Assembly: GCA_034509755.1 (NCBI GenBank)
Contig: CM067546.1
Span: 26,899,876 to 26,963,875, forward strand
Origin: Anisodus tanguticus
Taxonomy: Eukaryota > Streptophyta > Magnoliopsida > Solanales > Solanaceae
DNA length: 64,000 nucleotides
Direction of reading: 5' to 3'
Position numbers and translations under genes: made by a program. The notes beneath the pieces were generated by a model that was not told the origin of the DNA, searched no databases, and saw only the letters and a list, made by a program, of their open reading frames with translations. Within the stretch, counting starts at the first letter, position 1. Each line of letters opens with the position of its first letter. This document shows, piece by piece, positions 1 through 9,879 of this stretch.

Positions 1-551
1 TCTTAAGTATCTTAGACGAACTAAAGAATATTTCTTAGTCTATGGTGGACAAGAGAAACTGGTATATACTGGGTACACTGATGCTAACTTCCAGACAGAT
101 GTTGATGACTACAAATCTCAATCAGGTTACACATACATTTTCAATGGTGGAGCAGTAAGCTGGAAAAGTTCCAAACAAGCTACAACCGCCGACTCGACAA
201 CGAAGGCGAGTACATTGCTTTGGATCGGAAGCTGGTAAAGAAGCTGTCGTGATATCTGAGTTCCTGAAGGAACTAGGGGTTGTTCCAAGTGCCACTTGTC
301 CAATAACGGTTTATTGCGACAACACTGGTGCGATTGTGCAAGCTAAGGAACCAAGATCAACAAACAGAAACAAGCATATACCAAAGAAATACCACATACT
401 CAGGGAGATGGTGGAGACTGAAGAGATTAGATTAGACTATGTTCCCACAGATGATAATCTAGCTGACCCATTCACTAAACCATTAAGCTTAGTCAAGCAT
501 AATGGTCATTTTGATAATATAGGCATTAGATATGTTGGAGATTGGCTCTAG
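1..551 (+). pseudogene. Ty1/copia RNase H domain, 3' end of pol (frameshifted)
   Basis: This is the last part of a copia polyprotein; the rest lies left of the window. The first 190 bases read in one frame with the copia landmarks YTDAN and GGAVSWKSSKQ. The frame breaks near 200-250, where the DSTTEAEY region should be. It resumes in another frame from about 249 with VYCDNTGA, a KHI..KYH motif, and the C-terminal DNLADPFTKPL. These are RNase H motifs of Tork/SIRE-like copia elements; the lineage name is my inference. The reading frame ends at 551. It is followed at once by a polypurine tract (gtgggagat) and the LTR, which is the expected order. The frameshifts make it non-functional. Confidence 0.9.
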
Positions 552-565
552 GCCAAGTGGGAGAT

Positions 566-2140
566 TGAAAGTATATTTATGTCCTAGAGACAATCTGTAT
601 TAGGACAAATGTACTTTATACACTTTCATATTATTATTAATGGAGATTAATATTTTGGCATTTGCAATTATTGAATTATTATTTGATTGTTTGTAATTAT
701 TCATTAATGTGCATCCCTTGAGCTTGCGTTGTCATTAATAGAGTGAGATATTAATGATAGAGCGTAACTCTTAAAACATCCTCGACTAATGATCATCGAG
801 AATGAGATATCGATGACATGTGATAAGTCGACATGTGGTCTGCATCACATCCTTAGAGGATGTAGTATGTCTCACCTGCTACGAGTAATGATTACTCGTG
901 ATGGACACATGGATACTTTGGAAGTATTAGTATACCCTGCTGATATACCGTTTGTTATACTTGTCTAAAGTATGATCAGCGTGTGAGAGATGGAAGTCCT
1001 TAGACTTGAGGTCAATACGCGCCTTGTCTACAAAGTAATATACTTTGATCTCGTCCTAAGCTCAAATGCCTTATAGGTTGAGATACAGCTTGTATTGGGT
1101 ACATTACGATGTGGATTGAAGGTGGTAGTTGAGCCAAGATTAGAATTCATTCCTCGGATGTATATTCGAGAGAACACTCGGATTCTCAGTGATATTAGGT
1201 TGACTAAGTCATTGGCCAACGCAATAGACATATTTAGAATATGGTCTAGTTGTCAACTAATATAGATGAGATACAATGATTAAGCCATTTGGATAGACAC
1301 TTGACAAATCCTAAGCTTGATCGGGTGTGTCGTGAATGAAATGATTTTATCTTACCACGTAAAGGTTAAGTTTATTGGATTCATGTAAACGTACTTCACA
1401 TATTGAGTTCGTCTTCCGGCGCCGCCTACGAGTTCCGTGTAGACCTTAATTTGATTAATGTCGATATGAGAAGGCCTGTAGGGTCACACTTTGTCGATTG
1501 TCCGTTTCGGTCTAAGGATGTATTAAGAGAGTAATTAAAATGTTCGATTTGGAATCGAGACATTTAAATGAATAATGATTACATTAATTAAGTCAAAATT
1601 GGATTTTGGATTTTGGATTTAATTAAGAATGCTCAGAAATTAAATCGAGACAGTGCAAGTGCACGTCGAGCGCCGCGGCGCCCATACCCTAGGGCCGCGG
1701 CGCAGTGCAGTGCAGAAATTCATCAAGCGCCGCGGCGTCTCTGCGTCGATTTTGGGTCAGGCCTAAGGTCAAACCCTAATCCGGTTTTTTACCTAATTTT
1801 CAACTATAAATAGAGGCATTCACTTTCATTATTCTACACTAATTTTCAGAATAACATTCTAAGCCTTAGAGACTTAGAATAAAATACTCTCTTGAACCTC
1901 TGCCGGATTTTCTAGCTTTCCGAAGGAGAAGTACATTGAAGCTTGGAGCTTGCAATTGGAAGGGCAATCGCGTGTGCACCTAATAGTAGAAAAAGACTAC
2001 AGATTTTCCAACTTGTAAGTATATGTTTTATATTACAAGTTCCATTGTTGTATAACCATACCAGAATTATTGTTAGGGTAAGAAAGAATCAAAAATTTTA
2101 AACTTCCGTTGTGCCTTACTTCTATGCTTTGTACCCAACA
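566..2140 (+). mobile_element. 3' LTR of the copia element
   Basis: The LTR follows the polypurine tract at about 555-565. It begins TGAAAG, a drifted form of the usual TGTTGG, and I place its end at cccaaca (2134-2140), about 1575 bp. It contains a TATA box with the body of a retrotransposon promoter, and a GC-rich block at 1660-1745 with three copies of a CGCCGCGGCG-type palindrome. No open frame of interest lies inside; the short frames here are non-coding. The 5' boundary is well supported. The 3' boundary is less certain because the second LTR is not in the window for comparison. Confidence 0.75.
1805..1812 (+). promoter_or_regulatory. LTR TATA box
   Basis: TATAAATA, followed by agaggcattcac, sits where U3 ends in the LTR. 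This is the expected core promoter of the retrotransposon. R and U5 would follow from about 1840. Confidence 0.6.
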
Positions 2141-2146
2141 TATTCC

Positions 2147-2226
2147 TTCACGGACCACAAGGGTCAATTGTACGCAGCCTTACCTTGTATTTCTGCAAAA
2201 GGCTGTTTCCACGGCTTGTAATATAA
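2147..2226 (-). mobile_element. SINE fragment (tRNA-derived, Solanaceae type)
   Basis: Read on the minus strand, this has the middle of a common Solanaceae tRNA-derived SINE. It shows an internal B-box-like segment (aagccgtgg), then a gaaacagcc block, then gcaaggtaaggctgcgtac, then a match to the 'gacccttgtggtcc' block. Both ends are missing. The same SINE type occurs at 25475-25569 on the plus strand. The family assignment is from memory of the consensus, not a database search. Confidence 0.6.
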
Positions 2227-2622
2227 TGATGTATATTTTACGAAAAATTCCCTTAAATAAATATGGTCTAGCTTTTTGTCCAAGAAGGACATAGTACACT
2301 AGCTCGCAACACCCACAAGTATAATTTAAACTACAAACTATGTAGGATATTATAAATGTTGGCCTCTTGTGGATGGCGATACTTTATATATACTGGCGTT
2401 TTGTTTCAAGCAAAAAGGGGCCGGGCAAAAGGTCCATCACCAAGAAGAAAACATGATTATTGTATCATACTGAGTTTAATACGTACTCATATGCTCTATG
2501 TGCCTATTATTATAGTATTAGAAAACTTATCAGCATGATATCATAGGGTCAAACGATAATCCTATGACATCATTGGGATATGCGTTCTCATAATTCTCTA
2601 GGACAGTCTCCAGAATCCATAT
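2227..2622. other. Upstream region of the membrane-protein gene, nothing identified
   Basis: About 400 bases without a recognisable gene or repeat. A TATA-rich stretch at 2388-2396 could serve the gene at 2623, but nothing decides this. Confidence 0.3.
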
Positions 2623-3201
2623 ATGTTCCTTAATTCGTTTTGTGAAGCTGAAAATGCGTCAATGGCTGAGGCTGTAGAAAGAAGTTCAGTTTCTCACAGC
2701 AGGTACTTCACAAGCATCACCATTATAAACTGTACTTTTTCTCGTCAAGAGCAGCAGTACATATTCTTCACATTGCCTTATAATTATTATTCTCACCAAG
2801 GAAACATACTAGTTGCTTTCATTTTCCCAGCAATGGTTGAGCTTCTGCAGCTCATGTACCAAGCCTGTAATACGTCCCCGTTTGAACTCCATCCTATAAA
2901 GATGTATTTGGCCGTCGCAAGTTTCCTTATTTACTGCTTTTCCTATGATGCTCAGCTTAGATTAATTACACAGCCTAGTAATTACTCTAACTACGCTGAA
3001 ATGGTTGGCTCTATATTTGGTCCTCTCACATTGGCATCTTATTCGTCAGTCCTTTTCTCCTCACTTTGCCCTCTTTTCTATACCATTTCTATCATATATT
3101 CTGCAACTCAGTTGCTTTATTATAGCACACTCAACAAACGACTCAAATGGCTTTATCATAAATTCATGAATAACACGGACAGATACATAATTCCTGTTTA
3201 A
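2623..3201 (+). CDS. Small multi-pass membrane protein, unknown function
   Basis: An uninterrupted 192-residue frame, unusually long for this AT-rich intergenic DNA. The first ~58 residues are hydrophilic and rich in Ser and Asn. Hydrophobic segments follow at about 60-80 (NILVAFIFPAMVELLQLMYQ), 93-112 (MYLAVASFLIYCFSY) and 128-168 (one long or two adjacent spans). The protein ends in a basic, Lys/Arg-containing tail, so three or four membrane spans are likely. The HP.KMYLA.ASFLIYCFSY region resembles small plant-specific integral membrane proteins of unknown function; this is recollection, not a search result. A second in-frame ATG at 2662 (MAEAVERSS) could be the true start. No intron is needed. 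It could be a gene fragment, or a pseudogene that still happens to be open. Confidence 0.5.
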   Translation: MFLNSFCEAENASMAEAVERSSVSHSRYFTSITIINCTFSRQEQQYIFFTLPYNYYSHQGNILVAFIFPAMVELLQLMYQACNTSPFELHPIKMYLAVASFLIYCFSYDAQLRLITQPSNYSNYAEMVGSIFGPLTLASYSSVLFSSLCPLFYTISIIYSATQLLYYSTLNKRLKWLYHKFMNNTDRYIIPV

Positions 3202-3299
3202 TTGATTATACTTCTTCCACTCATTTCTACTTCATAGAAGAGTTACTATATGTTTTATCTTTTCTCTTTTTAAAGGTTTTTTAGGGTACATGCTTGATC

Positions 3300-3445
3300 T
3301 TTTTTTTTTTTTTTTTTTGATTTCCCTTGAGCCAAGGGTCTTCGGAAACAACCTCCTACCTTCACAAGGTAGGGATAAAGACTGTGTACACATTAACCTT
3401 CCCAGATTCTATTTATGAAATTATTAAGGGTTTGTTGTTGTTGTT
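3300..3445 (+). mobile_element. 5'-truncated LINE tail with TTG repeat end
   Basis: After a T-run, the sequence follows the 3' end of the LINE at 5736-6619. It has ttgagccaagggtc, ggaaacaacctcctacc, a potential hairpin accttcacaaggt, gtgtacacattaacc and ttgttgttgttg at the end. The terminal TTG repeat is characteristic. It was probably inserted by target-primed reverse transcription, but I do not see a clear target duplication here. Confidence 0.7.
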
Positions 3446-3561
3446 AAAAAAAGAAAGGAAAGAGGCAGCTGCATACATGACTTAGTTTTGTACTGTTTAG
3501 TATATGTATAAGTTACTAGAAGAATAAATGTGTAGTGGAACCCAATTTCACCCTGCAGATC

Positions 3562-4430
3562 AAGGATGTGCTTGGTATGAAAGAAAAATATTTTTCATAG
3601 AAAATGTTTTCTCGAAGAATATATTTTTGCAAAATAAGTGAGTTTCTTACTTGGTTTCTAGTGTTTAGTAACAAGCAAAAAATATTATCTCAAGAGCATT
3701 TATATGTAATCTAACAAAATACTAAGGAGGTGGGATGAGGTAGGAAATGGTGGTTCGAGGGTGATACGCCCAAGGTGGATATCAAGAGCTTATGGATGGC
3801 TTTCATGAAGTAGTTACTTTGGATGCTTATAGGGTGCATGGAATGAAGACTTGAAGCTCAAAAACATGTTTAAATGGAATTGTACAAGACTCAACTTGAA
3901 AGAACACTGGGAACGGGAAGAAAGAGACTTTTCTTAAAAGACAAGCCATCATGCCTAAGAAGACTAAGAATGCCCTTATTTCATTGAGAATATTTTTGGA
4001 ATAATCATTATTAGTCCTTAGTCTTAGCCTAGTCTTAATATAAATACTACAGTATGTCATTTAATGAGGGTTAGACATTTTTGAGATTATGATGAGTGAT
4101 ACTATTGAGAGAGTTGGGGTTATGACCTTTGTTGCGAGACAGTGGTGAGGGATTGCTTGCTTGAGGAAGCTTTCCTCTTGAGGGTTATTTAAGAGGTTGA
4201 TGCTTATTTTGAATTCCTATTTGGAGGTTTTGACTATTGGAGAGTTTCAGTTTTCAACTAGATTCCTGTTTGTGTCTATCTATTTATCTTTATTTTTTTA
4301 TTCTTAGATTTAAGATTTTTTTCCATTTTCAATAATGTATCGGGGGTGGCGGGAGTGGGATGGTGAAGGGATGGGGGCTGGGGTCATTTGACGTTGAGAA
4401 AGAGATAATGAGCTTGAAATGCCACTACAC
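3562..4430 (+). mobile_element. MITE (GGGTGTGTTTGGTA family), split by an insertion
   Basis: The left terminus (ggatgtgcttggtatgaaag) and the body (gtgagtttcttact, agcatttatatgtaatcta, then a G-rich segment) match the MITEs at 19926-20323, 22816-23163 and 25395-25882. The element breaks in the G-rich segment at 3761, resumes at 4342-4347 (tggcgggagtggg) and fades by about 4430. The right terminus is poorly preserved. The family looks hAT-like, with GGGTGTG ends and a stem of AAAATATTTTC blocks. Confidence 0.65.
3762..4341 (+). mobile_element. Solo-LTR-like insertion inside the MITE
   Basis: A 580-bp block that interrupts the MITE exactly where the intact copies read gaggg followed by tggcggg. 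It starts TGATAC and ends GTATC, near-perfect inverted ends of the TG...CA type. It is flanked by gaggg on the left and ggggg on the right, a 5-bp duplication with one mismatch. A TATA-like taatataaata is present near 4034. No coding frame is seen. A solo LTR of an LTR retrotransposon fits best. Confidence 0.6.
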
Positions 4431-5735
4431 GACTAATCTTTGTCAATGAATTATGAACAGAAGTATAAAAAGTATCATTCGCTTGTTTATTTGATAACAA
4501 AGATACCCAAATTGAAATTTATTCAGTATTTTACGAATCGGAAGAAAATTATACAACTAGGTTTGTTATCTAATCGATGACTTGATCACATATAGTTGCG
4601 AGTTTGACGTCAGAAGACAAATTAGATCATGTTGCAATGAAGTACATTTCCAACTTAAATATTCTTTAAGCAAAAAACATTTAAGTTGCCAACTTAAGAG
4701 ATCTATCGTAGAATGTCCAACGAATTGGGGTTTCCTAATGTGCACATCCAATCCCACGTACTTGAAAAACAAGGATGACATAGAGTTATTTTGAAATTTC
4801 AAATTTTATAAGTAATACCTAACAATAGTGATTATAGTTTAAAGACAGAGACAAAAAGTAACTCGTGAACATTATTTTTATCATTTAAGTGGTAGATATA
4901 AAAACGTTTGATCCTCTCATCTTTTATCACGGCCAAAAATGAATTCAGCTTACTAAAGGAATAAGACAAGTGAATTGCAACTTATACTTCATTATATTAA
5001 ATGTCATTTCTTTTGTGACCATCGGTTCAACCAATAGCTATATAGCACAAGTAATTATTTGGAGTTAAAAAGATAAGTAGAAAAGGATAGTAGCATATAT
5101 AAAAGCTGAACAAAAAATTCCTTAATTGCATGAATTAGATTCGTTGGAACCCAATTTGACATAAAAATTCCTTTGTTATAAGGAGATAAAATAAAAAGAC
5201 ATGTGAATATCTCATCATCACTCATTTAAAAAGATAAATTTTGAGTTATATTTGATTTATATGTCAAAAATCTTCTTTAATTTTTAACTTCCATATCCAA
5301 TCAAACCTTTTTTATCTTTTGTTTTAAGAGCCTTTATCTTCAATCTATAGATCCACTGCGAAAAATATACAGTAATAAGTTTAAAAAAAAGGAGTAGTTT
5401 CTTGATATTTAGAGAGAACTTAACTCTCTCTCACGCATTTAGGGGTGAGGGTATGGGGCAAATATTTACAAAATTTAGTAATTTTGGGGCAGATTCTATA
5501 TTTAAATTGAAAAATCTATTAAATATACAGAAAATATTTATTCAGAGCGTAACAAAGTAATCTCTTGATCCAAATAATTATTTGGAGAAAAACAAGAAAA
5601 ACTAAACGTGGAATTGTCGAAATAGGAAAAATGCATTAGAAAGCCAACCGTTTTGCCAACAAAATTGCAAAGTTGCTGTCCGGGTACTTACTTTTGTCCG
5701 GTGTAAAGATTTTATCTATCATAAATAATGCACTC
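4431..5735. other. AT-rich spacer, nothing identified
   Basis: I see no gene, tRNA or complete repeat here. The overlapping short frames on both strands at 4566-4802 are mirror frames over a local inverted sequence with no recognisable protein. A segment at 5325-5350 resembles one at 17485-17510 (a 'tctatagatcc' type motif), so some low-copy dispersed repeat may be present. Confidence 0.4.
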
Positions 5736-6619
5736 CAAAAGATGGGGCGGAGTGTTGGTCAGTCAAAACTTAACACATCCAAAAGAAGAAAGTTGCGGAG
5801 ATGAGGATGGTGAGTTGGATGCGTGAGCATACAAGGAGGGATATGATTAGAAATGATGATATCCGGGACAGAGTGGTAGTAGCCTCGGTGGAGGATAAAA
5901 TGCGGAAAGCGAGGTTGAGATGGTTTTGGCATGTGCAGAGGAGAGACACAAATGCCCCAGTGCGGAGGTGTGAGAGGTTAGATATGGACGGGTTCATGAG
6001 GGGTAGAGGTGGGCCGAAGAAGTATTGGGAAGAGGTGAATAGACGGGATATGGCGCAGGTGTAACAAACGGAGGACATGACCTTAGATAGGGGGTTGTGG
6101 AGGACACAGATTAGGATAGAAAGGTAGTAGGTAGTCGAGTGTAGTTCTACTTACCCTTACAAACTGGTAGTTGTAGTGTTATTATTGTAGGTCCGCCTAG
6201 TCTATCATACTAACAGGCGCAATATTGATTTATAATCCCCTATAGTTTAATTTCTGTTGCTATGTGTCATTTAGTGTACTCTGTTTAGCTTATTTACATG
6301 CACTAGTTACTGCTTACTTTTTCAGAATGCGCTATCATGACTTATTCGCTTTTGATACAAGCATTTTCATACTGCTTTAATTTTTTTTAACCAGGTCTGA
6401 TCATTTCTCTTGCTTTTTCTTTTTCTTTTTCTTTTGCTTTTGCTTTTGTTTTTGTTTTTGTTTTTGCTTTGCTTGTGCTTATGCTCTGTCTTGAGCCGAG
6501 GGTCTCTCGGAAACAGCCGCTCTGCCTACCAAGGTAGAGGTAAGGTTTGCATACACTCTACCCTCCCTAGATCCACGTTGTGGGATTTTCATGGGTATGT
6601 TATTGTTGTTGTTATTGTG
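5736..6619 (+). mobile_element. 5'-truncated LINE with 14-bp target-site duplication
   Basis: The insertion is bounded by taaataatgcactc at 5722-5735 and again at 6620-6633. It holds the last part of a LINE reverse-transcriptase ORF. Residues from AECWSVK, broken by one stop, lead into an 87-codon frame at 5801-6064 containing RRDMIRNDDIRD, KARLRWFWHV and RGRGGPKKYW. This is the conserved C-terminus of RTE-like plant LINE proteins. A ~550-bp 3' UTR follows, with a pyrimidine run at 6410-6470 and a terminal block ending in TTG repeats (6601-6619). Truncation at the 5' end, the duplication and the TTG tail are typical of target-primed reverse transcription. The protein is incomplete and inactive. 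Confidence 0.88.
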
Positions 6620-6754
6620 TAAATAATGCACTCTGTCCAAATGTACTACTGATAAGCTGGAATTCTAATTGCTCATATACATTCAGAGAAAATAATGCAT
6701 ACATTAGATTTTGTGTATTATTAATATCTTATTTGATATATACATCCTATTTGG

Positions 6755-7013
6755 TACACCTTCCGAATCAATAAGAGTGTCCACTTAGCCTTTATTTTTT
6801 TAGTAAAAAAACAGTGTTTACTTACAAAATCAAGAAAGATTACTTAACCTTACTTTTTCAGATTTGGCCTTATTAATTGTTAGATGATCAAATCTCAATA
6901 CCAATTCAATTAGGGGACTTTTAGTCAATTACCTATTTTTATCTTAGAGTTAGTATTTTCTGAAGGGGTGTGAAAATGGCTAAGTGGACACTCTTTTTTA
7001 TCCGAAGGGAGTA
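6755..7013. mobile_element. Stowaway-like MITE
   Basis: About 259 bp with ~36-bp terminal inverted repeats. The left end reads tacaccttccgaa...agagtgtccacttagcc and the right end is its complement (ggctaagtggacactct...tccgaagggagta). The size, AT-rich core, TA at both ends and the gggagta terminus fit Stowaway elements (Tc1/mariner type). No coding capacity. Confidence 0.75.
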
Positions 7014-7396
7014 TTACTATTCATAACTAATCCATAGCAATGCAAGGATTTTTAATGCTTGCATAAGCATAAGGCTATGTATCGGGTGGTTCGGTTAGAG
7101 TTTGAAAGTTGTCGGTTAAACTTATCGGTTGTCGGTTTATAGACATGTTAAACCGTTAAAGAACCGTTAAGATATCGGTTACTTGGTTATCGGTTAATCG
7201 GTTGTTGATCAATATCGGTTCGGTTATCGGTATAATCGTTTAAGATTTCACATAAAGGTTTTTCAAGCGCAAAGAACCAATTTTCAAAACTGAAAGTAGA
7301 TTCGAACAAAATTATTCAATTAATATAGTAAGGACGTAAATAAACTTGGATAAAAATGAACCAAGAGACATTGAGTTACATTACACAACACAATTG

Positions 7397-8763
7397 TGTT
7401 GGAAATTTGCCTTCGGCGGGGAGATGCGTCCACCCATCTTTAATGAATTAAACACTAATGTTCCGCATGTTGGAGGCTTTGTCTCTTCACACATGCATAA
7501 TCTACTAAGTGAGTAGATGACCGTAGGGCCAAGAATCGTCAAATTTCCTTGAGAAATGAAAGAGATATTAGTCCACGAAATAAGGTGTTTGAGGCATGGA
7601 AATATGGTGTGGGACAAATCTACCACATCGGTGGGATTAGGAAGAATTGCTCTCTTTATAAGTCTCTAATGTGGTAAAGGATTTGCGACCCCAAGGGGTA
7701 TCCCATGTGTTTAAAGGAGGGAGGACCTAGATGTGCTTGGGTTCAAGGCTAAGCCCACGCGCGCGCCGTCGCCGCCCGCCCATCCCGTCCGGTCCGGTCA
7801 CGGGTCGTGGGCTGTGGGCTGTAGGGACTTTCTGATATTATCTTTTTGGACCCCAAATTGCTTAATATTTACAGTTTGGTCCCTAGAGTTTCTGGAAAGT
7901 TGATTTTGGGAAAGACGGAAGGCAGAAACATTTTACCTACCGTTTGAGCTATTTTTTGGAGCATTAACCAGCCATTACTTGGCTGTTAACTCCTCCATAG
8001 ATAGCCCTTCTTCATGACCATAAATCAGCCTCACTAATGGCATTAAACCTGCCATGATCAGCCTCCCTAATGGCCATTAACAACCCTCACTAATGGCTAT
8101 TAACAGTCTTGTTTGTGGTTGTTGGGCAGCCTCCTCCATACTATATATTGATGCCTCTTTGGCTCAATAACGTGTGATACATACACGAAAATAGCAGCAC
8201 ATTTTTCAGTCACGAAAATAGTGCACTAACAACTACACTTACATCACGAAAAACAGTGCACTTTCAGTGAGAAATATAGCACGAAACAGTGATGAAATAG
8301 CAGCACAAAACAGTGTTGAAAACAGTGAGCAAAGACACACATATACACAAGATATACACAACAGAGACATACTATATACATAGAGACAAAATAGAAGAGA
8401 ACAGAAATTCTTCCTTCCTTTTCCATTTCTTCAGCAAGTCGATTCATGTTTGTTTTCTTCGGCAGACTCAACCTATTTGCTTTGTAGCGTTGAGATTAAA
8501 GTGTTGTTTTATCTTGGGAGACTATTGCCCGCTAACGTAAAAGCATATATACGAGGCAATCTTGTCCTAAGGACAGAGTGCAATCACTCGACTCAACACA
8601 CAACGTTGTAACCATCCAGATTTAGTTGTTTCTTGATTTCAGGTTATCAAGATTCAAGACACAACAAACTTGCTTTAATTTTGAAGATTGACCATTTATT
8701 TATCCTTTCGAACACTTGTAATATTTATTTACTTCCCGTACTGCTTTACAATAGCAACCAAAA
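7397..8763 (+). repeat. 5' LTR of the copia element at 7397-14181
   Basis: 1367 bp, paired with 12835-14181. A TATA box candidate (tatatat, 8142-8148) is followed by a segment conserved with the LTR at 60166-61138 (gcctctttggctcaat). U3 holds short reiterated phrases such as cctcactaatggc / cattaac at 8025-8110. A block at 8185-8330 repeats cagtgca / cagtga units. Both opposed frames at 8244-8540 are by-products of these repeats. Confidence 0.9.
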
Positions 8764-9486
8764 ATTTAAGACAAGATTGTATTAGTGTTCGAAAGATGTC
8801 GGTCAAAAGTTGTGTGACCAAATCTGGATATGGCTGTGGTTTTCTGGTAGAAGAAAGTGATGAGTATGCTGTTGAATGTCAACATGTTCATGGTGTCACC
8901 GCTCCTGAGAGTGGTCGGAACAAGCGCCCACGAGAGGCTGAGGAAGTCAACTGGGACAAGAGGAGAAGGCTGAAGATGTGGTTCTATCTTACAACAGAAA
9001 GCCTATATCTGTCCCAGACAAAGGATCCGAATTATGGTAAGGAGGAAATGGACACTCAGTCCGATGAAATGAATAAAGTGGGCCAGAATCCGAAATTTGG
9101 ATAAGTTTTTTTCTTCTTTGTCAAGAATAAAAATTAAATGATGTCTGACTAAAAATTGGCTTAAAGTAAGGAGGAATATGAAAATGTTTTCCAAAATAAT
9201 TTATATTCCTTACGCTTTAAAATCAGAAGTTTAATCTCTTCTTCTTTCCCATTTAAAGATTGGATTTGTAAACGACTTTCAAAGATCCGTTCTTTTAAGT
9301 GTAATTATTAAAAGTGTGTAAAGTATATTCGCACATACGAGGGAGAAAGATCCACTAAATGTGCGAAAACTGTTACCACTTTTAAGTAAGCGCCAAGAAT
9401 TGTCTGGGCACCAATCATAACGGAAGGAGACTAAAAGCTAAAGACGTTGAGCCTGTCACACTGTTTGGCAGAAGATCCTTCATAGG

Positions 9487-9810
9487 ATGATATTGGACAC
9501 TCATTCATACAAAACCTCCGGGCGACTGGAGTGGGCCAAAATTCCTTTGATATGATGATATTGGACACTCAGTCATACAAAGCCTCCGGGCGACTGGAGT
9601 GGGCCAAAATTCCTTTGATATGATGATATTGGACACTCAATCATACAAAGCCTACGGGCGACTGGAGTGGGGCCAGAATTTATTTCATAGGAAAAGTAAT
9701 GGACACCTAGTAAGGTGGGCCAGAGTTTTCAGGTCTTAAATGATTTGAAGGCCTAAAGAAAGGCAGAAAAGAAATTGGACACTCAGTCTGGCAAAGCAAC
9801 TGGAGTGGGC
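9487..9810 (+). repeat. 68-bp tandem repeat inside the copia element
   Basis: The phrase ggacactca starts at 9495, 9563 and 9631 (period 68). Degraded units start at 9701 and about 9777. Each unit contains gcgactggagtgggccaaaa. A diverged half-unit (ggacactcagtc ... gtgggccagaat) also lies upstream at 9048-9095. The repeat is in the gag-to-protease stretch and breaks any reading frame there. Confidence 0.85.
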
Positions 9811-9879
9811 CAGAGTATCCAGATCACATATGATCCGGTTACGCCCTAACCACGGGCAAGAGGTTGTTCATGTGAAGCA

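Noticed and set aside
4566..4802. Mirror-image frames of 78 and 70 codons
   Set aside because: Exact overlap on opposite strands in AT-rich spacer, with no recognisable protein.
8244..8540. Opposed 75-codon frames on both strands in the copia LTR
   Set aside because: They lie in the repeat-rich R/U5 part of the LTR, similar frames occur in the 3' LTR, and no domain is present.
9487..9810. Regularly spaced repeats as a possible CRISPR array
   Set aside because: The repeats are directly adjacent 68-bp tandem units without unique spacers, in plant DNA and inside a retrotransposon.
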